A DNA stretch of 64,000 bases from an uncultured Schlesneria sp. (GTDB taxonomy: Bacteria; Planctomycetota; Planctomycetia; Planctomycetales; Planctomycetaceae): NCBI GenBank assembly GCA_903899985.1, contig CAIULL010000284.1, positions 1 to 64,000 of the forward strand, written 5' to 3'. Each line of letters starts with the position of its first letter. Positions within the stretch are counted from its first letter, which is position 1. Shown piece after piece: positions 45,902 through 54,258 of this stretch. The translations under genes and the position numbers were made by a program. The notes under the pieces were generated by a model that made no database searches, was not told where the DNA came from, and was given only the letters and a program-made list of their open reading frames with translations.

Positions 45902-46084
45902 GGAGCCTTTACGGTTACGCAGTTGACTGAAATCAATGGCTGGAACGCGAACCAGGGGCTTGACAACAGGCAGGAAATCGTTCGCCGACGTTGTTCAATC
46001 GACTGTCGGACCCAAGAGGTTTCGGGTGCCGACACGCCGCTGCGACTGAAAAAATTCGCATGCAATGGCAAATCATGTCAGCGC

Positions 46085-46645
46085 CTACGAGCCCATGATG
46101 TCTTTTTCTTTGGCATCGGCCATGGAATTGACTTTGCCTTCATATTGTTTTGTCAATTCTTGAATCTGCTCTTTCAGCTGATCATGCACGTCCTCGTTAA
46201 TCAGCTTGTCTTTCATCGACGTATCGGCGTGCTTATTCGCGTCGCGACGGATATTGCGAATGGCGACTCGAGCGTCTTCTGCCAGATCTTTCAATCGGGA
46301 AACCATTTGCTTTCGGCGTTCTGTCGAAAGCGGTGGGATGTTCAGCCGAATCACTTTGCCGTCTGAATTGGGGGCAAGACCGATGTCGCTGGACTGAATC
46401 GCCTTGGCAATCTCGTTGATGACCCCCTGGTCAAAGGGCCGAATCATGATCTGTTGTGCTTCAGGCACGCTGATGGTAGCGATCTGTTTCAGCGGCGTTG
46501 GCGAGCCGTAGTAATCGACTCTAATCGAATCGACTAAACCCGTCGTGGCACGGCCAGTTCGCAAACCCTGGAAATGTTCGTGAGCGACCGTAGCGGCTTT
46601 CTCCATGCGCTCTTCAGCATCCAGCAGAATTTCGTCCTGATCCAT
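46085..46645 (-). CDS. frr: ribosome recycling factor
   Basis: RRF, 186 residues, splits post-termination ribosomes together with EF-G. Domain I helices carry LRTGRATTGLVDSIRVDYYG, domain II contains TISVPEAQQIMIRPFD and NIPPLSTERRKQMV, and the C-terminal helix has IRNIRRDANK. It is the last gene of the conserved order rpsB-tsf-pyrH-frr, 25 bases after pyrH. Confidence 0.96.
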   Translation of the reverse strand: MDQDEILLDAEERMEKAATVAHEHFQGLRTGRATTGLVDSIRVDYYGSPTPLKQIATISVPEAQQIMIRPFDQGVINEIAKAIQSSDIGLAPNSDGKVIRLNIPPLSTERRKQMVSRLKDLAEDARVAIRNIRRDANKHADTSMKDKLINEDVHDQLKEQIQELTKQYEGKVNSMADAKEKDIMGS

Positions 46646-46670
46646 AGTGATGAGGCTCCGTAGTTGTCAT

Positions 46671-47411
46671 TCAGGTCGCCGGTGCACCGACGCGAGTTCC
46701 AAGCCGCTCACCTGCGATCACGCGTTCGATATTACCAGATTTCTGATAATTGAGCACGACGATGGGAATATTATGTTCCATACAATGATGAATCGCCTGA
46801 GCGTCCATCACCTGCAGGTTTTGACGCAACACGTCTTGATAAGAGATTTCTGAATAGCGTACCGCATGGGGATTCTTCAGAGGATCGTCTGAATAGACTC
46901 CGTCGACGCGAGTTGCTTTAACAACCAGGTCGGCATCAATTTCCCGAGCACGCAGCGCAGCGGCGGTATCGGTCGTCACAAACGGGCTTCCAGTGCCGGC
47001 TGCAAGGATTACAACCCGACCTTTTTCAAGATGGCGGATACATCGCCGACGGATGAATGGCTCGGCGACGGGAGGGATCGCGATCGCGCTTTGTACACGA
47101 GTCGGGATCCCATAGTGTTCCATCACGTCCTGCAACGCCAATGCATTGATCGAAGTCGCCAACATCCCCATGTAGTGTGCCGTGGCAGGCACGACAATGG
47201 AATTTGTTGACGAAAATTCTTTGCCCCGAAGGATATTGCCCCCGCCGCAAACAATGGCGAGCTGGACACCACTTTCAACGACTCGCTTGATCTGCTCGCA
47301 GATAATCTGGACTTCGGCGAGGCTGATGCCAGATTCACCGGGTCGAGCAAAACTTTCGCCGCTCAGTTTCAGTAAGACTCGTTTGTACTTAGGGGGCGTC
47401 CCGGCTGCCAT
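46671..47411 (-). CDS. pyrH: uridylate (UMP) kinase
   Basis: PyrH, 246 residues, belongs to the amino acid kinase fold and converts UMP to UDP. Signatures are [52 protein letters not shown] and the C-terminal [20 protein letters not shown]. The ATG at 47411 (MAAGTPPK) has GGAG upstream; an in-frame codon seven residues earlier is less likely. It follows tsf on the same strand within 35 bases. Confidence 0.95.
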   Translation of the reverse strand: MAAGTPPKYKRVLLKLSGESFARPGESGISLAEVQIICEQIKRVVESGVQLAIVCGGGNILRGKEFSSTNSIVVPATAHYMGMLATSINALALQDVMEHYGIPTRVQSAIAIPPVAEPFIRRRCIRHLEKGRVVILAAGTGSPFVTTDTAAALRAREIDADLVVKATRVDGVYSDDPLKNPHAVRYSEISYQDVLRQNLQVMDAQAIHHCMEHNIPIVVLNYQKSGNIERVIAGERLGTRVGAPAT

Positions 47412-47444
47412 CAGGAAAAGATCTCCGATCAATTCGAACGAGGT

Positions 47445-48281
47445 TCAGTTGCCAAGAATCCATCGAGTAAACGATATTGGTTTCAGGCCGCTTTCAGCAA
47501 GTGCCTGATTAACGGTTTTCGAATCGTCCTTGGCGAACAACTGGAAGCCCAAAACACCTTGTTCGGCGTAGTAAGTTTTCATCCGGCCATCCACCATTTT
47601 TTCGATGATGTTTGCGGGCTTACCAGAAGCAGCCGCTTCAGCCGTCAGTCGGGCTCTTTCGGCAGTAACGTCGGCAGCGGAAAGCTCTTCCGGGTTAGTG
47701 ACGACCGGCTTCAACGCAGCGATGTGCATCGCGACGTCACGCAGAACTGGAGCCGTTTTGTTCTCGCCACTGGCACAGAACAGCACGCCTGTCTTACCGT
47801 CGTGATGCGTGTAAGCGCCAGCAGGACCTGACACTCGAAGAACTCGTGCAAGGACCATCTTTTCGCGAATCTTACCGACGACTTCTTCCAGCAATGTCGC
47901 CAAAGTTGTCCCTGGACGGTCTGGGCTTGGTTGGGCCAGCAATTCGGCAGCGGTAGATGCACCCGGGCCATTCAATAATTGTTTCAAGCACTGATCAGCA
48001 AGAAAAATGAAGTCATCTGCTTTAGCAACTGGAGCTGATTCGCATTGAATCTCGACCATGCCCGCAAGTGCCCCATCGGCTGTGACTGCGGTCTTAATCA
48101 AGCCTTCACTGGTGGCATTTTCAGCTCGCTTAATCGAAACCTTCTTATTCGATTCCTTCAGCAGCTCGATCGCTCGCGCTTGATCACCATTTGCCTCTGT
48201 GAGAGCCCGTTTGACTTCCATCATCGGCAGATTGGTCAGATCACGCAGTTCCTTGACTGCCTGAGCGGTGATCTCGGCCAT
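47445..48281 (-). CDS. tsf: translation elongation factor Ts
   Basis: EF-Ts, 278 residues, is the guanine-nucleotide exchange factor for EF-Tu. The N-terminal UBA-like domain is intact (VKELRDLTNLPMMEVKRALT). The core contains IQCESAPVAKADDFIFL (the region interacting with EF-Tu) and a dimerisation-like segment. The C-terminal KTVNQALAESGLKPISFTRW is present. The gene follows rpsB, but a hairpin with T-run lies between them, so tsf may be partly uncoupled from rpsB transcription. Confidence 0.95.
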   Translation of the reverse strand: MAEITAQAVKELRDLTNLPMMEVKRALTEANGDQARAIELLKESNKKVSIKRAENATSEGLIKTAVTADGALAGMVEIQCESAPVAKADDFIFLADQCLKQLLNGPGASTAAELLAQPSPDRPGTTLATLLEEVVGKIREKMVLARVLRVSGPAGAYTHHDGKTGVLFCASGENKTAPVLRDVAMHIAALKPVVTNPEELSAADVTAERARLTAEAAASGKPANIIEKMVDGRMKTYYAEQGVLGFQLFAKDDSKTVNQALAESGLKPISFTRWILGN

Positions 48282-48366
48282 GACATCGACTCCTCAAAAG
48301 AATTTTCAGTACAAAAACAGGGTGTCCATCCATCCTGACATCACGTGTCAAGTCGAAGTTCACAAA

Positions 48367-48394
48367 ACGACCGACCACTTTTCAGGCCGGTCGT
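48367..48394 (-). terminator. attenuator-like hairpin between rpsB and tsf
   Basis: ACGACCGACC pairs with GGCCGGTCGT (one mismatch). On the minus strand a TTTT run follows. It lies about 60 bases past the rpsB stop and before tsf, a typical position for partial termination. Confidence 0.6.
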
Positions 48395-48457
48395 CTCCGG
48401 TGAACCATCAAAAAACGGAGACACACACAACGAAATGTTGCATCACGTAACGCAGGT

Positions 48458-49207
48458 TTACGACTGGATAGAAGGCCGAGCCTTGTATTGTTCTTCCAGC
48501 GGCTGCTCGACTTCCTCTTTCGGCACCATGTTCCGACCTTCCGCAACGGCGGCGGTCAGGTGCTTCAGTACGAGTTGAATCGAACGGATACTGTCATCGT
48601 TTCCAGGGATCGGCAAATCAACGTCGTCTGGGTTGCAGTCGGTGTCGAGGAGCGCAATCACTTTAATACCAACGAGATGCGCTTCGTGAACGACGTTGTG
48701 TTCCTTCTTGGGATCAACAACGATAATTGCTTCAGGAAGACGATTCATCAAGCGCAGACCGTTAATGTTTCGCAACATCTTGCGATGCTCGCGCAACAGC
48801 TTCGACTGCATCTTCTTTGAATAGGTGTTGATATCACCCGAGGAGAAGATTTGATCCAGTTCTTCCAGTCGCTTCATACGAGTTCGCATGGTCCGGAAAT
48901 TCGTGAAAATACCCCCCAGCCAACGATAGTCAACGTATGGCATGTTGACGGAATTGGCACAGTCGCGAATCGTTTCTGCTGCTTGCTTTTTCGTACCGCA
49001 GAACAGGACCAGACTTCCCTGGGAAGCGACCTTTTGCAGATACTTTTTTGCTCGCAGTAAACCACGAATGGTTTCTTTGATATCGATGATGTGGATGAGA
49101 TTCCTGCGACCGTAAATATAAGGCCGCATCTTGGGGTTCCATCGACTGGTTCGATGCCCGTAATGGATGCCCGCTTCGAGAAAATCTTTCACCACAATTT
49201 CTGACAC
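48458..49207 (-). CDS. rpsB: 30S ribosomal protein S2
   Basis: S2, 249 residues, opens with [20 protein letters not shown] and carries [47 protein letters not shown] and [20 protein letters not shown]. The start is GTG at 49207, ten bases behind a strong GGAGGAG; an upstream in-frame TTG at 49228 would begin inside that Shine-Dalgarno and is unlikely. It heads rpsB-tsf-pyrH-frr. A consensus promoter lies about 340 bases upstream, which leaves a long leader that could carry S2 autoregulation. Confidence 0.97.
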   Translation of the reverse strand: MSEIVVKDFLEAGIHYGHRTSRWNPKMRPYIYGRRNLIHIIDIKETIRGLLRAKKYLQKVASQGSLVLFCGTKKQAAETIRDCANSVNMPYVDYRWLGGIFTNFRTMRTRMKRLEELDQIFSSGDINTYSKKMQSKLLREHRKMLRNINGLRLMNRLPEAIIVVDPKKEHNVVHEAHLVGIKVIALLDTDCNPDDVDLPIPGNDDSIRSIQLVLKHLTAAVAEGRNMVPKEEVEQPLEEQYKARPSIQS

Positions 49208-49439
49208 GTTACCGACTCCTCCACGCAATATGTGCGGGTCCAGAATCCAATTCTGTTGTTACAAGACGCAAAGCCACAAAGGTGCGGCTTCTCCCACGGC
49301 CCGCATCGTAACGGCGGCCCGCAATCCCGTCAAATGATCACCCTGTCTAATAGCTGAACCGACGAAAAATCATCCTCCGACGCGAATAGCGTCGAAGTCC
49401 AAGTCTGGCTGCTGCCCGGGCTGTTAACGCCAACAAATA

Positions 49440-49475
49440 CGCCTCCGTGAGGCCAAACGGCTTCACAGAGGCGTC
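49440..49475 (-). promoter_or_regulatory. strong hairpin in the rpsB leader
   Basis: Sixteen-base arms (ACGCCTCCGTGAGGCC and GGCTTCACAGAGGCGT) pair with two mismatches around AAAC. It lies between the consensus promoter and rpsB, so it is transcribed as part of the leader. Its role (autoregulation, attenuation or stability) is inferred from position only. Confidence 0.45.
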
Positions 49476-49551
49476 AGTTGAATGCCCCAGGCTTTAATGA
49501 CAAATCCGGCGAATAACCATCCTTGATTAGGGCATACCATATGACCGCCGC

Positions 49552-49579
49552 ATTATCTTGCGCAATTTGAGGTTGTCAA
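49552..49579 (-). promoter_or_regulatory. rpsB: consensus sigma-70 promoter of rpsB
   Basis: Read on the minus strand: TTGACA (complement of 49574-49579), a 16-base spacer, and GATAAT (complement of 49552-49557). Both hexamers match consensus at 6/6 and 5/6. Transcription would start near 49545 and run toward rpsB, giving a leader of about 340 nt. It overlaps the upstream region of the divergent sulfatase gene. Confidence 0.75.
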
Positions 49580-49668
49580 CTCAAAAACAACATCGATTTG
49601 CGATACGATGCGATCGATGGCAGAAACATTGACGAACGACTCAACTCCACAGTCCAGGACGTCTTACG

Positions 49669-50985
49669 ATGGCTGTTTTCAGGCAACGACGACGGGCCGG
49701 TTTCCTTTTTTTTGTATTCGCGCTCGCTTGTGCGAAATTCGGTTCTGCAGAAGACGCCTCAAAATCTGCGTTGATGCCAAATATCCTTGTGTTGCTCGCA
49801 GATGATCTGGGCTGGGGTGATATCGGCTTGCACGGTGGAATCGCGAGGACTCCAAATATCGACAGGCTTGCACAGGAAGGCATGGAGCTGAAACGGTATT
49901 ACGCTTATCCGTTGTGCAGTCCGACGCGCGCGGCAATGCTGACCGGACAGATGCCGCGACGTTTCGGGATCGTTCACGCGCTTCAGGCAAGAGACGCGGG
50001 TCTGCCTGCTGGCTTGCCAACTCTTCCTCGAACACTTAAGTCCGCTGGTTACCAGACCATGCTCGTTGGTAAATGGCATTTAGGTGCCTCGAGTCATCCG
50101 CTCAACAGCGGATTCGACAATTTCTACGGATTCCTGGGCCCGGAAATTGACTATTACGCTCATACAAGTCGAAACGGCCAGGTGGATTGGCAGCGGAATG
50201 GAAAAACGACCCAGGAAGCAGGTTATTCGACATTTCTATTCGCTGACGAAGCGGCCTATCTGATTGAAGAGCGGGAATACAGTCGGCCATTTTTCCTGCA
50301 AATATCGTTTAACGCCCCACATTTTCCGTTTGCTGCACCTCCTGAATACGAAGCGAAATATCCAAGCCTTCGTCGACCAGCAGCGACGCGAGTCGCAATG
50401 ATCGATGCACTCGACAATGCCATTGGACGGATTCTCGAAACATTGGATGAACAGGGTTTGCGACAAAATACCCTGGTCATATTCCTTTCCGACAACGGAG
50501 CTGACCAGGCGGGGCGTAACTCACCGTTCCGAGGAAGCAAAGGCTCAACTTTTGAAGGAGGGATTCACGTCCCCTGCCTGATCAGATGGCCGCAGGAAAT
50601 TGCTGCCGGTTCTGTTTGCGAGCAACCCGTCACGGCTCAAGATCTTTATCCTACGCTTGTTGCTGCATCAGGGTTGTCTCTTGAGAACGAGAAAGAACTC
50701 GATGGTAGAAATCGCTGGCCATCAATTCGATCTGGTAATGAGCAGAGCGATGGTCCATTCCTGATTTCGGCCGCGAATTCGGCGTTGTTCGACGAAAACT
50801 GGAAATTCATCGAAACCGAAAACGGAAAAACAATGCTCTTCGAAATCATCAAAGATCCTGCTGAAGCACACGACCTGATCTCCGAGCAGCCCGCAATTGC
50901 TGAACGCCTTCAAACCCGACTGTCAGAGATGAGACAGGCGTTTCCGCCTGTCTCATCGCGACGCCCCCCTGGCAGGCCTCGATAA
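49669..50985 (+). CDS. secreted sulfatase (formylglycine-dependent)
   Basis: This 438-residue sulfatase has a signal peptide (RRRAGFLFFVFALACAKFGS). Metal-ligand strand NILVLLADDLGWGDIG is followed by the modification motif LCSPTRAAMLTGQ with Cys83 as the formylglycine precursor. MLVGKWHLGASSHPLNSGF, FFLQISFNAPHFPFAAP and FLSDNGADQAGRNSPFRGSK are family features. It ends soon after the catalytic domain with a short Pro/Arg tail, so it is more compact than the 798-residue arylsulfatase at 21 kb. It probably desulfates a polysaccharide in the periplasm. Confidence 0.92.
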   Translation: MAVFRQRRRAGFLFFVFALACAKFGSAEDASKSALMPNILVLLADDLGWGDIGLHGGIARTPNIDRLAQEGMELKRYYAYPLCSPTRAAMLTGQMPRRFGIVHALQARDAGLPAGLPTLPRTLKSAGYQTMLVGKWHLGASSHPLNSGFDNFYGFLGPEIDYYAHTSRNGQVDWQRNGKTTQEAGYSTFLFADEAAYLIEEREYSRPFFLQISFNAPHFPFAAPPEYEAKYPSLRRPAATRVAMIDALDNAIGRILETLDEQGLRQNTLVIFLSDNGADQAGRNSPFRGSKGSTFEGGIHVPCLIRWPQEIAAGSVCEQPVTAQDLYPTLVAASGLSLENEKELDGRNRWPSIRSGNEQSDGPFLISAANSALFDENWKFIETENGKTMLFEIIKDPAEAHDLISEQPAIAERLQTRLSEMRQAFPPVSSRRPPGRPR

Positions 50986-51086
50986 TCCAGGCGATTCTTC
51001 GACGAATGTTCTTTTGTCATCGAATTGAAAAACGCGTTAGAATTTCACCTGAACATCGCCAACCGCCCGATCTGAAAGAGAGCTAA

Positions 51087-51812
51087 ATGAAGCACGTGCT
51101 GATCACAGCCACTTTAATATCAACGATCATGTCGCCCGCCTGGTTGACTGCTGCGGATGCACCAGCTGCCAAACCGTTGACCAAACCGATGATTGGACGA
51201 CTCGCCGCGTCAAAAGTACTGTTTCTGGGGAACAGCATCACGTTACATGGACCGGCCCCTGCGATCGGTTGGGCAGGAAACTGGGGGATGGCAGCCAGCG
51301 TGAAGGAAAAGGATTATGTTCATTTGCTGACAGCCGACATTGCCAGGGCAACGGGTCAGTCTCCTGAAATCCGCGTACGAAATATCGCTGACTTTGAAAG
51401 AGGGTACGACACCTTCGATTTTGAAAAACAGTTTCGAGACGATCTTGTTGTTCTGGCCATCGGCGAAAATGTTGCTGAACTGACCACCGATGAAGCCAGA
51501 GCCAACTACGCGAAAGCGTTCGCCCGACTCTTGTCCATTCTCCATCAGCAAAGTGAGTCGACCGTTTTTGTGCGTGGTTGCTTTTGGAAGAATGAGACCA
51601 AAGACGCAATCATGCGCAAGGCAACGGCTGATGCCGGAGCGACATTTGTGGATATCAAAGAGTTAGGTGGTGACGAATCCAACGCCGCACGATCCGAACG
51701 ATCGATCGAGCACGCAGGCGTCGCGGGTCACCCTGGCGACAAAGGGATGCGCGCCATCGCTGACGCGGTCTTTGTCGCAATTCAAAAAAAATCGAAACCC
51801 GTCACGCAATAA
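51087..51812 (+). CDS. secreted SGNH/GDSL-type hydrolase
   Basis: This 241-residue protein has a signal peptide (KHVLITATLISTIMSPAWLT) and an SGNH-hydrolase domain: block I VLFLGNSITLHG with the nucleophile serine, the block III Asn in VVLAIGENVAEL, and block V SIEHAGVAGHPGDKGM with the Asp/His pair. Family members deacetylate or de-esterify carbohydrates and lipids. It lies about 100 bases after the sulfatase and 36 bases before queE, all on the plus strand. A joint role with the sulfatase in polysaccharide removal is plausible. Confidence 0.85.
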   Translation: MKHVLITATLISTIMSPAWLTAADAPAAKPLTKPMIGRLAASKVLFLGNSITLHGPAPAIGWAGNWGMAASVKEKDYVHLLTADIARATGQSPEIRVRNIADFERGYDTFDFEKQFRDDLVVLAIGENVAELTTDEARANYAKAFARLLSILHQQSESTVFVRGCFWKNETKDAIMRKATADAGATFVDIKELGGDESNAARSERSIEHAGVAGHPGDKGMRAIADAVFVAIQKKSKPVTQ

Positions 51813-51848
51813 GGGGCGGGTCTTCGCAATAACGGATCAATCAAATCA

Positions 51849-52613
51849 ATGAACACTTCAATTGTGCTTGCTCAACTTAACGGTCGGCCAGAGATATTTC
51901 ATAGCCTTCAGGGTGAAGGTGTTTCGATCGGCGTTCCCAGCGTGTTTGTTCGCTGCAGTGGTTGCAATTTGCAGTGTCACTGGTGTGACACGGAATACAC
52001 CTGGAACTGGCTGGGGACGAAGTACATTCACGACAAAGACCAACCAGACCATCCTGCAAAACATGATCGAAGTGCCGTTCAAACACGATTGTCACCTGAC
52101 GAGGTCGCTAAGGCCGTAAGTTTATACTGTTGTGACAACGTCGTATTTACCGGAGGTGAACCGATGTTGCAGCAGGATCAGCTTATGGAAGTGGCCCGTA
52201 TCCTTCGGGCGACGAATAGCGAGTACGAATTCGAGGTAGAAACCAATGGTACGATCCTGCCAAAAGCCGGATTTGATGAGCTTATTACGAGATATAATGT
52301 CTCACCCAAGCTCAGCAATTCCGGGATGTCGCATTCCTCTCGGCTGATTCCCGAGACGATTGCCGTATTTGTTCAAAATCCCAAGGCGGTATTTAAATTT
52401 GTGTGCTCAGAAGCGGGTGATGAAGAGGAGATTGCTGCGTTCGAGCGAGATTATCGCGTTCCACGTCGACGAATTCTGGTTATGCCTGAGGCCATCGACC
52501 AGCGGTCGCTGGAGCAACGGAGATCCGTTGTCTTCGAGCTGTGTAAGGCGAGCGGATGGCGTTATACGGACCGGCTGCATGTCGCAATATTTGGAGATCG
52601 GAGGGGAGTCTAA
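51849..52613 (+). CDS. queE: 7-carboxy-7-deazaguanine synthase (radical SAM)
   Basis: QueE, 254 residues, converts 6-carboxy-tetrahydropterin to 7-carboxy-7-deazaguanine on the route to queuosine and archaeosine. The [4Fe-4S] cluster motif is CSGCNLQCHWCDTEYTWNW. The segment VVFTGGEPMLQQDQLME is the SAM-binding GGE. The C-terminal ILVMPEAIDQRSLEQR and DRLHVAIFGDRRGV fit the family. A queuosine-precursor transporter gene (53499-54218) lies close by on the other strand. Confidence 0.94.
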   Translation: MNTSIVLAQLNGRPEIFHSLQGEGVSIGVPSVFVRCSGCNLQCHWCDTEYTWNWLGTKYIHDKDQPDHPAKHDRSAVQTRLSPDEVAKAVSLYCCDNVVFTGGEPMLQQDQLMEVARILRATNSEYEFEVETNGTILPKAGFDELITRYNVSPKLSNSGMSHSSRLIPETIAVFVQNPKAVFKFVCSEAGDEEEIAAFERDYRVPRRRILVMPEAIDQRSLEQRRSVVFELCKASGWRYTDRLHVAIFGDRRGV

Positions 52614-52675
52614 GTTTCCGATCGCTTTTTCCGCGTGTTCGCGGATGCGGTTTTTTTGCCGGCCTGAAATCCTCG

Positions 52676-53449
52676 CTACGAGATCTGAATTCCATTTGTG
52701 AATAGATGGCTCGGTTTTATTGTCGCCGCCTCTGCAACGACGTCATACCGGAGAAACACCTCGCCGTGAGAGTTCACTCGATGGCTTTTCAGCGAGAGCT
52801 TACGCACGTTTTCGTAAGTGAAACCCATACCGTCAAACGACGTCGAAGCTGATCGTCCGCCAAAGATAAACGGTGCGAGTGTAATACAGACTTCGTCGAC
52901 AAACCCGGCGTTCAGCATCGAGAAATTGAGTTCTCCGCCACCTTCCAGCAATAACCTGTTAATTCCATGGGCTGGTAAGCGACGAACAACTTCCACGAGA
53001 TTGACACGCCCGGTTGTATCAAGAGAAACCATCTCGATTTGAGCGTATCGACGGGCCAAATCGCGAAGGTTGGATGGTGTGCGCGAAGTCGTAAAAACCA
53101 GTTTTTCGGTTTCCCCGTTTGTGAAGAATCTCATTTCGGCGAGATTTGGCGGCAATGAGGCACAAACGCAAATGTTCTTGGGATGCCTCGAACCTTTTGC
53201 CGACATGCGACGCGCAATGAGTTCGGGATTTCGAATGATCAGCGGCGGGTCTTCAGCGAGAAGAGTTCTACTGCCGATGATCACTCCGTCCGCATCGGCC
53301 CGGAAATTCTCCATTTCCCAACGATCCTCGTCGCTACCGAAATTGACTTTGCCGCTGTTGACCGGTGCGAGTTTACCGTCGACCGATTCTGCAACATTCA
53401 ATCTGACAAATGGACGACCGGGAGAGACGTCGCTTCGGTGCGTTTCCAT
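52676..53449 (-). CDS. RibD C-terminal / dihydrofolate-reductase-fold reductase
   Basis: This 257-residue protein comprises only the reductase half of RibD, without the deaminase domain. Visible motifs are VRLNVAESVDGKLAP at the start, DGVIIGSRTLLAEDPPL in the NADPH pocket, and LLLEGGGELNFSMLNAGFVD near the C-terminus. It may be 2,5-diamino-6-ribosylamino-pyrimidinone phosphate reductase for riboflavin synthesis, or a related pterin reductase. No other rib genes lie here, so the exact substrate is open. Confidence 0.87.
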   Translation of the reverse strand: METHRSDVSPGRPFVRLNVAESVDGKLAPVNSGKVNFGSDEDRWEMENFRADADGVIIGSRTLLAEDPPLIIRNPELIARRMSAKGSRHPKNICVCASLPPNLAEMRFFTNGETEKLVFTTSRTPSNLRDLARRYAQIEMVSLDTTGRVNLVEVVRRLPAHGINRLLLEGGGELNFSMLNAGFVDEVCITLAPFIFGGRSASTSFDGMGFTYENVRKLSLKSHRVNSHGEVFLRYDVVAEAATIKPSHLFTNGIQIS

Positions 53450-53498
53450 CCGAGAAAAATCCCATCATCATGCATTCAAGCCTGTTGGCGAAACGACG

Positions 53499-54218
53499 TC
53501 ATTGCCGCTCGGGGAACAGGCTGAAATTCGTTCCGATGTCAAAATAATCTTCGTTTTCAGTTCGCTTCAGAAAATTCACAACCTGGTATGTGAGTGGAGT
53601 CAACAAGACTTCCGTGGCGACTTTCAGCAGGTAATTGGTCAGCATGACTTGTACGACCAGGTCGTTGGACCAGATTCCCCAGAATGCTAACGGGTAGAAA
53701 AGGACGGAATCGACGGCTTCACCGGCGATCGTTGATCCGATCGTCCGAGCCCAAAGGTGTTCGCCTCGGGTCCAGACTTTCATTTTCGCCAGGACCACAG
53801 AATTCACCCACTCGCCGATCAGAAATGCCAGGAGCGATGCTGCAACAATTCTCCATGTACTTCCAAATACCGTCTCCCATGCTGCTTGGTTTGGCCATGC
53901 CTCTGACGGGGGGAGTTGAACGATAATCCAGGACATGATGCTGGAAAAAATCAATGCCGAGAAACCCGCCCAGATCACCTTTCGCGATCGGGCGTATCCA
54001 TAGACCTCGGTGAGGACGTCCCCGAACAGATAGCTCAACGGTAAAAAAACGACTCCTGCGCCGAAGTTGTAACCACCGATCCGCGCGACTTTTCCTGCCG
54101 CAATGAATTCACTGCAGAAAAGGACTGTGACAAATGCAACCATCAGCAAGTCATAGAACCGGTAATTCCGGTGAGGATTCGAGACAGGTTGCTGGTCCAC
54201 GTGGGGAAGATTGCTCAT
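53499..54218 (-). CDS. YhhQ-family queuosine-precursor transporter
   Basis: This 239-residue membrane protein has six helices (VAFVTVLFCSEFIAAGKVAR, WAGFSALIFSSIMSWIIVQL, WRIVAASLLAFLIGEWVNS, IAGEAVDSVLFYPLAFWGIW, VQVMLTNYLLKVATEVLLTP). The VUT/YhhQ family signature GDVLTEVYGYARSRKVIW is present. Family members import queuine precursors such as preQ0 or preQ1. It lies about 900 bases from queE on the opposite strand, which supports a link to deazaguanine metabolism. It is transcribed toward the RibD-C gene. Confidence 0.9.
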   Translation of the reverse strand: MSNLPHVDQQPVSNPHRNYRFYDLLMVAFVTVLFCSEFIAAGKVARIGGYNFGAGVVFLPLSYLFGDVLTEVYGYARSRKVIWAGFSALIFSSIMSWIIVQLPPSEAWPNQAAWETVFGSTWRIVAASLLAFLIGEWVNSVVLAKMKVWTRGEHLWARTIGSTIAGEAVDSVLFYPLAFWGIWSNDLVVQVMLTNYLLKVATEVLLTPLTYQVVNFLKRTENEDYFDIGTNFSLFPERQ

Positions 54219-54258
54219 GAATCAACGGCTCTAGCTTACGGTGAAATTGTCTGAGGGA

